A DNA stretch of 7,624 nucleotides, from positions 1-7,624 of the forward strand of contig JAUXBD010000054.1 of assembly GCA_030619585.1 (NCBI GenBank). Reading direction: 5' to 3'. This DNA is from Desulfobacteraceae bacterium. GTDB lineage: Bacteria; Desulfobacterota; Desulfobacteria; Desulfobacterales; SURF-7. Shown piece after piece: positions 1 through 7,171 of the stretch. The notes beneath the pieces were generated by a model, which was not told where the DNA came from, ran no database searches, and saw only the letters and a program-made list of their open reading frames with translations. How positions within the stretch are numbered: position 1 is the stretch's first letter; the number at the start of each line of letters is the position of its first letter. The translations under genes were made by a program, and so were the position numbers.

Positions 1-1629
1 AACCGAGAAATTTACGTTTATGGTAAGATTTTGGCATTCCGGAAAACTTGTATGCCATTTTTCCATCTGCCGGCAGGCTTCAATAAGAACCCACCTGCCC
101 AGAGGATTAATAAGGCTTGTTTTTTCTGCAACATCGATGAACTTATCCGGAAATATGAGCCCCTTCTCAGGATGTTCCCAGCGCACAAGAGCTTCGAACC
201 CGCTCAATTTCCCTGTACCAGTAGAGAGTATGGGCTGGTAATGAAGCCTTAGCTCTTTTTTGCTAATGGCTTCTCTAAGATCGTTTTCTATCGTCTGTGA
301 TTCAACAACAAGCTCATGCATTTTTTGATTAAAGATCTTGAAACATGCTCTGCCTTTGGCTTTGGCTCTGTACATTGCGATATCAGCATCGCGTAAAATA
401 TTTTCCGGGTCGTCATACGGTTGTGCTTCCAAAACTATGCCGATGCTGGTGCTGATATGTGTTACCGAGTTATCCAGATAAAATGGCATCTCAGCCGCAC
501 TCTGGATTCGCTTTGCAATCTGTATGACTTCATTGGTATCATCATAATCCTCTGTTATAATGGCAAACTCATCACCTCCAAGACGGGCCACAGTATCCAC
601 AGAACGGGTACAGGAATGGAACCTGTTGGCAATCTCAATTAAAAGGCTGTCCCCTGCCTGATGACCAAGACTGTCATTAACATCCTTGAAGCTATCAAGA
701 TCTATCAGAAGTACGGCAAAAGAATATTTTTTTTTACGTTTTGCCACCTCTACTGCACGTCCCAGTCGCTCCATAAATAGGATCCTGTTGGGAAGGCTTG
801 TGAGTGAATCGTAAAAAGCCTGGCGGTGAAGCTGCTCCTCAAAAGTCTTTCTTTCTGAAATGTCATCATATATATAGAAAAAACCCTCGGTCTGATTATT
901 TATTATTACTGGGTAACTGATCATGGATATGGGTATTAGGTCACCGTTTTTATGCTTACCTAAGGTCTCTTTTCGTATTGATTCTCCCTTTAATGCTGAC
1001 TGGTGGAGCGCTTGGCTTTCATCAATACGATCATCAGGGACAACTATCTGATGTCCGTACTGCCCGACAGTTTTTTCAGGTTCATGACCAAAAAGCGATT
1101 GAAAACTTTTATTAACGCCAAGGATTTTACCGGCCACATCAACCATCATAATAGCCTGTGGTGAGCTTTTAAATAGCTGGCTGAAATAGGCTTGTTGCTT
1201 GAAAAGTGCCTCTCTGGTCTGTTTTATCTCAGACAGGTCCAATATGGAGGCAACACTTTTTTTACTTCCGGGGATCATGGATACAGACATATAAACCGGT
1301 ATTACATTACCAATACTATCGACAAATTCAGTTTCATATGCTGGAGGAACCAGGGGTGTATCCATACGACGGAGAACATGGTGTTCAATTACCTTTGCCT
1401 TCTCATTTTGCGAAAAAAACTGGGCCAAATTCATCCTGCCTTCAATCTCTTTTTTTGTAACCCCGGACAGAGATTCAAATTTAGAATTGGCAAGAGAGAT
1501 GGTTGTATCCTCCTCAACAATTATTATGGCTGTTCCTGTATTATCAAATACACTGGCGTAATTTTTATTAACCCTCTCAAGCTCCCGGGTTCGCTCGATT
1601 AATTCATTATAGGTAAACTTTCTATTCAT
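1..1629 (-). CDS. PAS-PAS-GGDEF-EAL cyclic-di-GMP signalling protein (C-terminus beyond window)
   Basis: This is a putative bifunctional c-di-GMP enzyme: the GGDEF domain would join two GTP into c-di-GMP and the EAL domain would hydrolyse it to pGpG. 543 residues are visible with no internal stop; the frame runs off position 1. Two PAS sensor domains lie at about 20-132 and 148-262. The GGDEF domain opens with DSLTSLPNR at 274-282, and the GGDEF signature is intact at 351-355. An RxxD motif (RSVD, 342-345) sits five residues upstream, the spacing of the product-inhibition I-site. The EAL domain starts at about 453, with YQPI at 464-467 and the EAL signature at 479-481. Its later metal-binding residues are off the window, so phosphodiesterase activity cannot be judged. 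No signal peptide or membrane segment is seen, so it is probably cytosolic. The ATG at 1629 has no clear Shine-Dalgarno; an in-frame TTG at 1665 is an alternative start. Confidence 0.93.
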   Translation of the reverse strand, partial: MNRKFTYNELIERTRELERVNKNYASVFDNTGTAIIIVEEDTTISLANSKFESLSGVTKKEIEGRMNLAQFFSQNEKAKVIEHHVLRRMDTPLVPPAYETEFVDSIGNVIPVYMSVSMIPGSKKSVASILDLSEIKQTREALFKQQAYFSQLFKSSPQAIMMVDVAGKILGVNKSFQSLFGHEPEKTVGQYGHQIVVPDDRIDESQALHQSALKGESIRKETLGKHKNGDLIPISMISYPVIINNQTEGFFYIYDDISERKTFEEQLHRQAFYDSLTSLPNRILFMERLGRAVEVAKRKKKYSFAVLLIDLDSFKDVNDSLGHQAGDSLLIEIANRFHSCTRSVDTVARLGGDEFAIITEDYDDTNEVIQIAKRIQSAAEMPFYLDNSVTHISTSIGIVLEAQPYDDPENILRDADIAMYRAKAKGRACFKIFNQKMHELVVESQTIENDLREAISKKELRLHYQPILSTGTGKLSGFEALVRWEHPEKGLIFPDKFIDVAEKTSLINPLGRWVLIEACRQMEKWHTSFPECQNLTINVNFSV

Positions 1630-1870
1630 TATATTTACACTTTGGCAGGCCTTTTTTGAGTGCAATCTGCAGGGCCTTTATTGAACTATAATTATTATTT
1701 AATTAAGTTGTGATTTATATTATATAGTTTGTCAGCAACATTTATTCCTGCTTGTTGCATATTAGCTCATCACGCTTAAACTATCGCCACATGAGAAATT
1801 CAGATTAAGCGTTACATGTCATATAACCATCTTAATGTCAATATTTCATAAGTAAATGGGCAGGATAACC
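1630..1870. other. Intergenic spacer upstream of the GGDEF-EAL gene
   Basis: This is an AT-rich gap of 241 bp between two minus-strand genes. It should hold the promoter of the GGDEF-EAL gene. On the minus strand a TATAAT hexamer occurs near 1718-1723, but no good -35 lies about 17 bp upstream of it, so I do not call a promoter. No T-tract terminator is evident after the methyltransferase. The one structured element is the inverted repeat at 1772-1812. Confidence 0.5.
1772..1812. repeat. 8-bp perfect inverted repeat in the spacer
   Basis: ACGCTTAA at 1772-1779 is matched by TTAAGCGT at 1805-1812, with 25 bp between. A second short pair (CTCAT at 1766-1770, ATGAG at 1791-1795) interlaces with it. 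No T-run follows on either strand, so it does not look like an intrinsic terminator. A regulator-binding site is possible, but chance occurrence is also plausible at this length. Confidence 0.4.
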
Positions 1871-2596
1871 TTATTTATAATAGTTGTCTCTTTTTTTTAG
1901 ATATAACACCAGGCTTTTTCCTAAAACAGGATTAAGCATATTGTCCAAAAAACGTGTGATAAAAGGTTTTTTCATTATGTCCCATGTGAGGAACCTGTGG
2001 TAAAGGTTTACTAACATAGAATCGTTTCTGGCCGGCCCCACAAGGCATTTCAGCCACCAGTAAGGTACGTGAAGGCTGTGCGCATAACGGGTGGCCCAGT
2101 GTTGAACACCTGCATCTTCCAGAATCTCAATGAGTTTTCTTTTTTTATAAATACGGATATGCCCCTGATTCACATCATGATACTCGTCAGAAAGAGCCCA
2201 GCAGATGCGTTCGGGCAGATACCTGGGGACGCTTACCACAAGGTTGTTGCCCGGTTTCAAAACCCTTATTATTTCGTTTATAGCCACATTTTCAGATGGG
2301 ATATGTTCTAGCACCTCACTGCATATAACAAGGTCGAAATAGTTGTCACTAAAGGGCAAACTGGTTATGTCCGAAACAAAAAGACCCCACGATCCTCCTG
2401 CGTGCTCTCCAATCATGTCGTGGTATTCAAGTTGTTCCTTTGCTTTGATAATATCGTCAAAACTTAAATCAGCTCCCACGGCAAATACCTTCTCAAACCT
2501 GTAGGCAGCGCATGTATGTCGCGCCGGCCCGCAGCCAATATCAAGTATTTTATATCCGGGCTTGATATTAAGCCGGTTAAAATCTACGGTGATCAA
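1871..2596 (-). CDS. Class I SAM-dependent methyltransferase (TTG start)
   Basis: This is a predicted S-adenosylmethionine-dependent methyltransferase of about 241 residues with a Methyltransf_11-like Rossmann fold. Motif I, LDIGCG, is at residues 18-23. An acidic residue for the SAM ribose lies at the end of strand 2 (VGAD, about 40-43). SDITSLPF follows at about 75-82, and SEVLEHI at about 93-99 is the typical post-motif-II segment. The substrate cannot be told from sequence. The frame can be opened at TTG 2620, but I prefer TTG at 2596: GGGAGG lies 6 bp before it, and the protein then begins LITVDFNRL directly ahead of motif I, as expected for compact members of the family. It overlaps the end of the upstream glycosyltransferase gene by 20 bp, implying co-transcription and translational coupling. 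A glycan- or lipid-modifying role is inferred from that neighbour only. Confidence 0.9.
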   Translation of the reverse strand: MITVDFNRLNIKPGYKILDIGCGPARHTCAAYRFEKVFAVGADLSFDDIIKAKEQLEYHDMIGEHAGGSWGLFVSDITSLPFSDNYFDLVICSEVLEHIPSENVAINEIIRVLKPGNNLVVSVPRYLPERICWALSDEYHDVNQGHIRIYKKRKLIEILEDAGVQHWATRYAHSLHVPYWWLKCLVGPARNDSMLVNLYHRFLTWDIMKKPFITRFLDNMLNPVLGKSLVLYLKKRDNYYK

Positions 2597-3839
2597 GGAT
2601 TGCCTCCCGGTATGTATCAACTGTTTTTTGGGCAGCTATTTTCCACGTAAAATTATCCATTACTCTTTTATATCCTGCTTGGCCCAATTCTCTTGCTCTT
2701 TGGGGATTGTCAAAAAGTTGACTTATAGCTCCGGCAAGTGCTTTGTAATCTGAATGGGGCACTATCACTCCGGCATCTCCTACCACCTCCGGCAGGGCGC
2801 CTCCTGTTGTGCTTATTACCGGGACACCGCATGCCATGGCTTCACCTGCCGGCAAACCAAACCCTTCATATACAGAAGGTATAACTGCAATGGCGGCCTT
2901 GGCATATTCTACGACAAATTGCTTGTCACTGATTCTTCCTGTAAATGTGACCAGATTCCCTATGCCCAATTGTGCTATAAGCTTAAGGATCTTGCTGTCC
3001 TTTTTTGGAGTGCCCACAACCGTAAGTCTTATTTTCCTGGTTTTGGCTATTTCCGTCACAGCTCTTAAAAGATAATAGAGCCCTTTTAAAGGAGTGTCTG
3101 CGCTGTTGGTAACAATTATGTTGTTTTTTTGCCTCATAATTTCAGGAATTGGATAAAAAATATCGGTACTTATACCGTTGGGAACAATCCTGAACTTTTC
3201 CGGCTGTATGTTAAAATCACGACTGATATCTTGCCTTGCACATTTTGAAACTGTAATAATATGGGAAAATGTTCTGGAAATTCTTTTCTGCGTCTCAATG
3301 AATGAGTACCACCTCATTAGTTTAATCTTTTCCCATAGGCTTGTGGCGGTTTTAACATCAATATCCCGGTCTACGGTGATGGGATGATGTATGGTGACAA
3401 CTGTCGGCATGCGCCTATTTATGGCCCATATTCCGTATGACAGGCACTGGTTATCATGAACTATGTCGTATTTGTGAAATTTATCTTTCAAATATCTGTA
3501 AGCCCTCAACCCGAAAGTAAAGGTTTCCGGGAAACCCATGGTTGAAACCCCAAGCCATTCGATAAGGTTTACCGGGTCGCAAAGCTCTTTAAAGGTGGGT
3601 ACCCTGAACATATCCTCAGGGTTGTATAAGTCAAGGCATGGAAGCATTGAAAGAGTGACATCATCATCTAATAAGGGTCCGGGCGGTCCTGATACCACAT
3701 CCACGCTATGTCCCAAGTCCGTAAGCCCCCGGGATAAGTTCCTTATATAAACACCTTGCCCCCCACAGTGGGGATTGCTCCTGTAACTTATAAGGCATAT
3801 TCTTAAGTGTTTATTGTTTATTTTCAGTTTCTCCTTCAT
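2577..3839 (-). CDS. Glycosyltransferase family 4 (GT-B fold)
   Basis: This is a 420-residue retaining glycosyltransferase of the GT4/GT-B type, which transfers a sugar from a nucleotide-sugar donor, usually to a glycan or lipid at the cytoplasmic face of the membrane. The N-terminal acceptor domain opens with strand LRICLISYR followed by the glycine-rich loop GGQGVY (26-31). The C-terminal donor domain carries RIVPNGI at about 217-223, LKGLYYLLRA at about 251-260 and the EX7E motif E325-E333 (EGFGLPAGE), followed by ACGVPVISTTGGALPEVV. Length is normal for the family. The ATG at 3839 has no convincing Shine-Dalgarno at standard spacing: a GGAGG lies about 20 bp upstream. The first dozen residues look like an extension before the usual beta-1 strand. 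It overlaps the downstream methyltransferase gene by 20 bp. Donor and acceptor are unknown; the pair suggests surface glycan or glycolipid synthesis. Confidence 0.95.
   Translation of the reverse strand: MKEKLKINNKHLRICLISYRSNPHCGGQGVYIRNLSRGLTDLGHSVDVVSGPPGPLLDDDVTLSMLPCLDLYNPEDMFRVPTFKELCDPVNLIEWLGVSTMGFPETFTFGLRAYRYLKDKFHKYDIVHDNQCLSYGIWAINRRMPTVVTIHHPITVDRDIDVKTATSLWEKIKLMRWYSFIETQKRISRTFSHIITVSKCARQDISRDFNIQPEKFRIVPNGISTDIFYPIPEIMRQKNNIIVTNSADTPLKGLYYLLRAVTEIAKTRKIRLTVVGTPKKDSKILKLIAQLGIGNLVTFTGRISDKQFVVEYAKAAIAVIPSVYEGFGLPAGEAMACGVPVISTTGGALPEVVGDAGVIVPHSDYKALAGAISQLFDNPQRARELGQAGYKRVMDNFTWKIAAQKTVDTYREAILDHRRF
2603..2608 (-). promoter_or_regulatory. Shine-Dalgarno that selects the methyltransferase TTG start
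   Basis: On the minus strand GGGAGG is followed by six bases and then TTG at 2596. It lies inside the 3' end of the glycosyltransferase gene, so ribosomes finishing that gene (stop codon at 2577-2579) can restart here. It is the main argument for a 2596 start over the longer frame opening at 2620. Confidence 0.7.
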
Positions 3840-3900
3840 ATTACATAAATCTTTATTTGTGCCTCCAATAGTACAAGCACCTCATTTACAGCTCATGCAT

Positions 3901-4120
3901 CTGTTTCGTCAAGTTCTTTTTAACTGCACGACTTAGGTGGTTTCTGTCCACGAATAGGATATTTTGTTCAAGTACAAGGAAGGGGAAAATTTTAACCGCA
4001 GGAATATATGTAATATTTTGAGGATTAAAATTTTTTCCTGACGCCGTAATTGGGCAAAATAGCCATTCGTGGACGGGAACTATGTAAACGCATTCAGACA
4101 TTACGACCTTGGAATGTCTC
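3901..4120. repeat. Roughly 220-bp imperfect inverted repeat centred on 4010
   Basis: The two halves match each other in inverted orientation about one centre, with only single-base shifts. The core is GTCCACGAAT at 3946-3955 against ATTCGTGGAC at 4065-4074. In a plus-strand RNA this extends to 19 consecutive pairs (3937-3955 with 4065-4083; 15 Watson-Crick, 4 G-U). Further in, TATTTTG (3960-3966) faces CAAAATA (4055-4061), and AAAATTTTAA (3986-3995) faces TTAAAATTTT (4025-4034). A short AT stem lies near the centre (4003-4007 with 4013-4017). Farther out, CAAG (3910-3913) faces CTTG (4108-4111). The arms have diverged, so this is either an old inverted duplication, a MITE-like relic, or a structured RNA or DNA element. 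Its exact ends are uncertain and I see no target-site duplication. Confidence 0.75.
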
Positions 4121-4181
4121 TTTGAATCCAAAGTGCAACTAACTCATCTATACAAATTGTTTGAGGTTAGAAGTTGGAGGG

Positions 4182-4228
4182 AAATAAAAACAACCCTTGC
4201 CATACACGCCTTATATGTTGGGCAGGGC
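4182..4228 (-). terminator. Predicted Rho-independent terminator after the hsp70-PilZ operon
   Basis: On the minus strand CCCTGCC (4227-4221) pairs with GGCAAGGG (4201-4194), with one bulged A. The loop between can pair further (ACA with TGT). The stem is followed directly by TTGTTTTTATTT. It begins 28 bp after the stop codon of the PilZ/HTH gene. The interrupted stem makes it a moderate rather than strong candidate. Confidence 0.6.
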
Positions 4229-4255
4229 ATCTTGAAAGGCAGTAAGCTTTAGCGT

Positions 4256-5164
4256 TTAAACCATTGCCATGTCAACATGGTTGCGAATTTTTTTGAAGTT
4301 AACAATAAGAATGCTGTCGCATCCTTCATAAATTTGGGAAGAAAGTAGCAGGGTTTCACCTTTCTCCTCGATAATGGCGGGGATAAAATCCTTTAAAATC
4401 TTCTTTGCCTCTCTTTTCTCAGCATCACCGATACTTTCACCTTGAAGAATCCAGCTAATAATATTTTGTCTCATATCCTCCGGAAGGGAACTAAACTCTG
4501 TTTTTCTGGAAAATCCTATATGGTTTTTCCCATCAAGAAACCGTTCAGATTTTTTGTTGGCAAGGGCAAGGATTTTTATCCTCACAGAAGATTCCTCCTC
4601 TGGAAAGCCATTGTCAATAAGGTATTCAAACAGCTTAACCATGTAAAGATCAAAATGGCTAAAAAGGGATTTTGATCCGGGGATATCAGCCTGTGGGACA
4701 CTTGGCTCAATATAACCAAAAGTCATCCAATCCTTAAGACGTTTTGGCTCAATTCCAAGATTCGTTAAACTCTGAACAGTATATCCTTCCTGTTCTGATT
4801 CATCCATTTGGCTTAGAGTCGGTATTGCTATTTTTGTTGTTAAAAAAGCAGTTTGTTGTCTCGGGTCTGCCAGGGTGTCGGGTAGAAGATCATAGAAAGA
4901 CATGCCCTTAGATTTATCTGTTTGCCATATAACAGAGCCTTCCACTTCCACGGATTCACCACTGGGAAATGTAAGGACTCCTGATATCTCCTTGTCAAGC
5001 TCTATGTTACCTTTACCCTCGGTTAAAAACTTAACACCACCCTTTGAGACGTTTTCAACCTCAAAAGTATAATTACCAATTTGCAAGATGGGCCTGTTTT
5101 TAACTTCAAATTCTATTCTTTTATGATGTCTGTTTTCTACGCTTTTAAATATTTTTTTACTCAT
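4256..5164 (-). CDS. PilZ domain fused to MerR-like helix-turn-helix; putative c-di-GMP-responsive regulator
   Basis: This 302-residue protein has three parts. The PilZ domain (about 10-95) has both c-di-GMP-binding motifs: RxxxR at R12-R16 (RHHKR) and (D/N)xSxxG at N38-G43 (NVSKGG). It also has the closing strand pattern with W80 and GMSF at 87-90. Residues about 128-195 read like a MerR-family winged helix: YTVQSLTNLGIEPKRLKDW, then a GYIEP wing and a helix FDLYMVKLFEYLIDNGFPEEE. Residues 196-302 are mixed helix and strand that I do not recognise. From the families, this suggests a DNA-binding protein controlled by c-di-GMP; the HTH assignment is by eye. GGGGAG stands 11 bp before the ATG. 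The gene follows the Hsp70-like gene by 59 bp and precedes a predicted terminator, so the two are likely co-transcribed. The HTH could instead serve protein-protein contact, perhaps with the Hsp70. Confidence 0.83.
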   Translation of the reverse strand: MSKKIFKSVENRHHKRIEFEVKNRPILQIGNYTFEVENVSKGGVKFLTEGKGNIELDKEISGVLTFPSGESVEVEGSVIWQTDKSKGMSFYDLLPDTLADPRQQTAFLTTKIAIPTLSQMDESEQEGYTVQSLTNLGIEPKRLKDWMTFGYIEPSVPQADIPGSKSLFSHFDLYMVKLFEYLIDNGFPEEESSVRIKILALANKKSERFLDGKNHIGFSRKTEFSSLPEDMRQNIISWILQGESIGDAEKREAKKILKDFIPAIIEEKGETLLLSSQIYEGCDSILIVNFKKIRNHVDMAMV

Positions 5165-5223
5165 AGCTGTTTAATCTCCCCTTAGGAAAAACAGGGTTCA
5201 AATTTTTATAGATGCTTGTTCTC

Positions 5224-7005
5224 TTAGGTTATAACGGTCTCTTTTCCCCTTTTAATAGCTTCCTCCAGATCCTTGCCTTGAATAACCGACATTGTCTCTA
5301 TGTCAACTTCTACTATCCTTGACTGGGTTTTCTCTTTGGCGGTTATCTTAAGCCGTCCCTCCTCGTTAAGTTTAAAATATATTTCAATAGCTGAACCGCT
5401 GGGCAATCCGGCAGGAAGAGAAAGAGCTGCCGTACCTATTTCAACAGCATTGTCCATAGAAACGCTGTTGTCGTTGAATTCGTTTTCCATTATACAGATT
5501 GATACTGAGCTCTGGTTGTCAACGCCTGTTGGAAATATTTTTGAGACATCAACCGGTACCGTGGTATTTTTTTGTATAAGATTATAGACAAGCTCATTGC
5601 CTTTAGCATCTTTCACGACAATCCCAAAGCTCTTGCTTGCCACATCCTTTATGGTTATCATTGAATTTTTTACGGCAGGCAGGCTGTAGCCTGTTTCATC
5701 AGCAAGCTCCTGCACCACCTGATCCACCTCTTTTTCCGGCAAACCATCAATTGCATCAACCAGACTTTCTACTTCATCATAATATTTTTTAACAAGTTCG
5801 GGTTTTTCTTCTGTTTTGGATGTTTTTTGCGGAGTGTTAGTGCTTGGACTTGCTTTTCCAGCAGGTTTAACCTCTTTATCAGGTTTCCTCTTTGTGCCTA
5901 CTCGTTTGGCAATTTTGTTTATCAGGCCTTCATTTAGAGCAAGCTTCCATCCATAGATTGCAGCCCCTTTTGCAACAGCTCCGTCAGGATCGAATATTCT
6001 CGGCTTCATGGAGAACTCTTGTTCAATCCTTGCTGCAACCTGTGGCATACGGGCAGCCCCACCAACAAGGATGATCTCATCAAACATTTCATAGCCTTTT
6101 TTCTTTGCCTCAGCAAGCATATCATGGGTAAATGAAATTGTTCTCTCGAGAAGGGCCTGGGAAATCCCCTCAAACCTCTGTCGATCATAATCAAATTTAA
6201 CCTTTGTTCCGTTGTGCGATATAATAACAGGGATCTTTTTTCTCAGACCAAGTGCTTTCTTTGATTTTTCAATAGTAATTTGCAGCTCCTGGCAGGTGCA
6301 TGGATCATCCAAAATATCCACATTTTGCCCTGTCTTTTTTTGGAATTCCTGTGACAGGTCTGCAAGAAAACAATCGTCCCAGTCTTTACCCCCAAGATTA
6401 TGATCACCGCCGGTACAGATAACTTCTATCGAATCCGGTTGTATGTCTATCATGGTGATATCAAACGTGCCTCCTCCAAGGTCATATACCAGGACAACCC
6501 TTTTCTCAGGCGGCTTCAACGAAGCATAGGCTATCGCTGCCGCAGTGGGTTCGTTAATTATTTGACGGACATTGAAACCTGCAATCTCTCCGGCCCTTCT
6601 TGTTGCTTCCCTCTCATTAATTCCAAAATATGCGGGACAGGTGATCACGATATCGGTTATCTTTTGGTTCAGGTTTTTCTCAGCATCCTGTACCACTTTC
6701 CGCAGTATAAAACTTGCGACCTCCTCAGCCCGGTATGTTTTTGAATCATATTCGAACAAATACGAGGGTTCACCCATGACCCGCTTAACAAAACTCACCG
6801 TATTACCCGGGTAAGCTTTAGAGCTCTCCCTTGCAATATCTCCCACCAGGATATCTTCTTTGTCAAAAAAAACAACTGATGGCGTTACAGGCTGGTTGTC
6901 CTCATTGGGTATGATAACCGGTTTGCCGAACTCATCCACATATGCGATGGAGGAGTAAGTCGTGCCAAGGTCAATTCCAAAAATATTTTTTATTTGCTCT
7001 CTCAT
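5224..7005 (-). CDS. Hsp70/DnaK-family chaperone-like ATPase with long linker and no lid
   Basis: This 593-residue Hsp70-family protein binds peptides under ATP control. The ATPase domain (about 7-366) is complete: phosphate-1 GIDLGTTYS (10-18), K74 in SFVKRVMG, E152 in NEPTAAAIAY, phosphate-2 DLGGGTFD (175-182, with D175, T180 and D182) and adenosine motif LVGGAARMP (313-321). Between it and the substrate-binding domain is an insert of about 80 residues. It begins with a basic, Pro/Thr/Ser-rich stretch (about 370-402) and continues as a predicted helical segment (about 403-445). The usual linker signature DVTPLSLGI is replaced by DVASKSFGI (454-462). A beta substrate-binding domain runs to about 570, and only a short helix follows, so the alpha-helical lid of canonical DnaK (about 638 residues) is missing. 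This points to a specialised paralogue, not housekeeping dnaK; no dnaJ or grpE is adjacent. The ATG is preceded by AGGAG at 5 bp. The PilZ/HTH gene follows in the same operon. Confidence 0.95.
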   Translation of the reverse strand: MREQIKNIFGIDLGTTYSSIAYVDEFGKPVIIPNEDNQPVTPSVVFFDKEDILVGDIARESSKAYPGNTVSFVKRVMGEPSYLFEYDSKTYRAEEVASFILRKVVQDAEKNLNQKITDIVITCPAYFGINEREATRRAGEIAGFNVRQIINEPTAAAIAYASLKPPEKRVVLVYDLGGGTFDITMIDIQPDSIEVICTGGDHNLGGKDWDDCFLADLSQEFQKKTGQNVDILDDPCTCQELQITIEKSKKALGLRKKIPVIISHNGTKVKFDYDRQRFEGISQALLERTISFTHDMLAEAKKKGYEMFDEIILVGGAARMPQVAARIEQEFSMKPRIFDPDGAVAKGAAIYGWKLALNEGLINKIAKRVGTKRKPDKEVKPAGKASPSTNTPQKTSKTEEKPELVKKYYDEVESLVDAIDGLPEKEVDQVVQELADETGYSLPAVKNSMITIKDVASKSFGIVVKDAKGNELVYNLIQKNTTVPVDVSKIFPTGVDNQSSVSICIMENEFNDNSVSMDNAVEIGTAALSLPAGLPSGSAIEIYFKLNEEGRLKITAKEKTQSRIVEVDIETMSVIQGKDLEEAIKRGKETVIT

Positions 7006-7119
7006 TTAAACTCCTATTTGGATCGCCTAACTAACTTATGAATGGTTTATCCGGAACAAAAACAAGATAACGTTTTCAACACGAACATTGTGAATTTTCA
7101 TCATTCAAACTATATCTTT

Positions 7120-7171
7120 TAGTGTATATTTAAAGATTATTAAAATAGTGTATATTTAAAGATTACTAAAA
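7120..7171. repeat. Two tandem 26-bp direct repeats
   Basis: Units 7120-7145 and 7146-7171 are adjacent and identical except for one base: T at 7140 against C at 7166. Each begins TAGTGTATATTTAAAGATTA. No third copy is visible on either side. The predicted minus-strand -10 element of the hsp70 gene falls in the 7146-7171 unit; the other copy would be just downstream, in the leader. A protein-binding site present twice, or a recent slippage duplication of promoter sequence, are both possible. Confidence 0.92.

Larger units (their letters stand above)
3840..4255. other. Non-coding gap with long imperfect palindrome
   Basis: This gap of 416 bp lies between the PilZ/HTH regulator and the glycosyltransferase, both on the minus strand. 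It contains a predicted terminator at its right end and the palindrome centred on 4010. No convincing -35/-10 pair for the glycosyltransferase was found. An 81-codon frame spans 3886-4131 on the minus strand, but it coincides with the palindrome and resembles no family I know, so I do not call it a gene. Confidence 0.6.

Noticed and set aside
1192..1602. A 136-codon plus-strand frame inside the GGDEF-EAL gene.
   Set aside because: It is antisense to the clear PAS domains on the minus strand, has no family resemblance, and is a shadow frame.
1655..1680. A sigma-54 (-24/-12) promoter for the GGDEF-EAL gene, from GGCCCTGCAGATTGC on the minus strand.
   Set aside because: The GG and GC elements are 11 bp apart instead of the required 10, and the flanking consensus is poor.
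3901..4120. The palindrome as a retron ncRNA, CRISPR or intact insertion sequence.
   Set aside because: No reverse transcriptase, Cas gene, transposase or target-site duplication is visible, and the element does not consist of spaced short repeats.
3886..4131. An 81-codon minus-strand frame between the PilZ/HTH and glycosyltransferase genes.
   Set aside because: It opens with TTG (ATG only ten codons later), resembles no family I know, and covers almost exactly the imperfect palindrome, whose symmetry can keep a frame open by chance.
6400..6744. A 114-codon plus-strand frame inside the hsp70 gene.
   Set aside because: It is opposite the conserved Hsp70 ATPase motifs and has no recognisable protein features.
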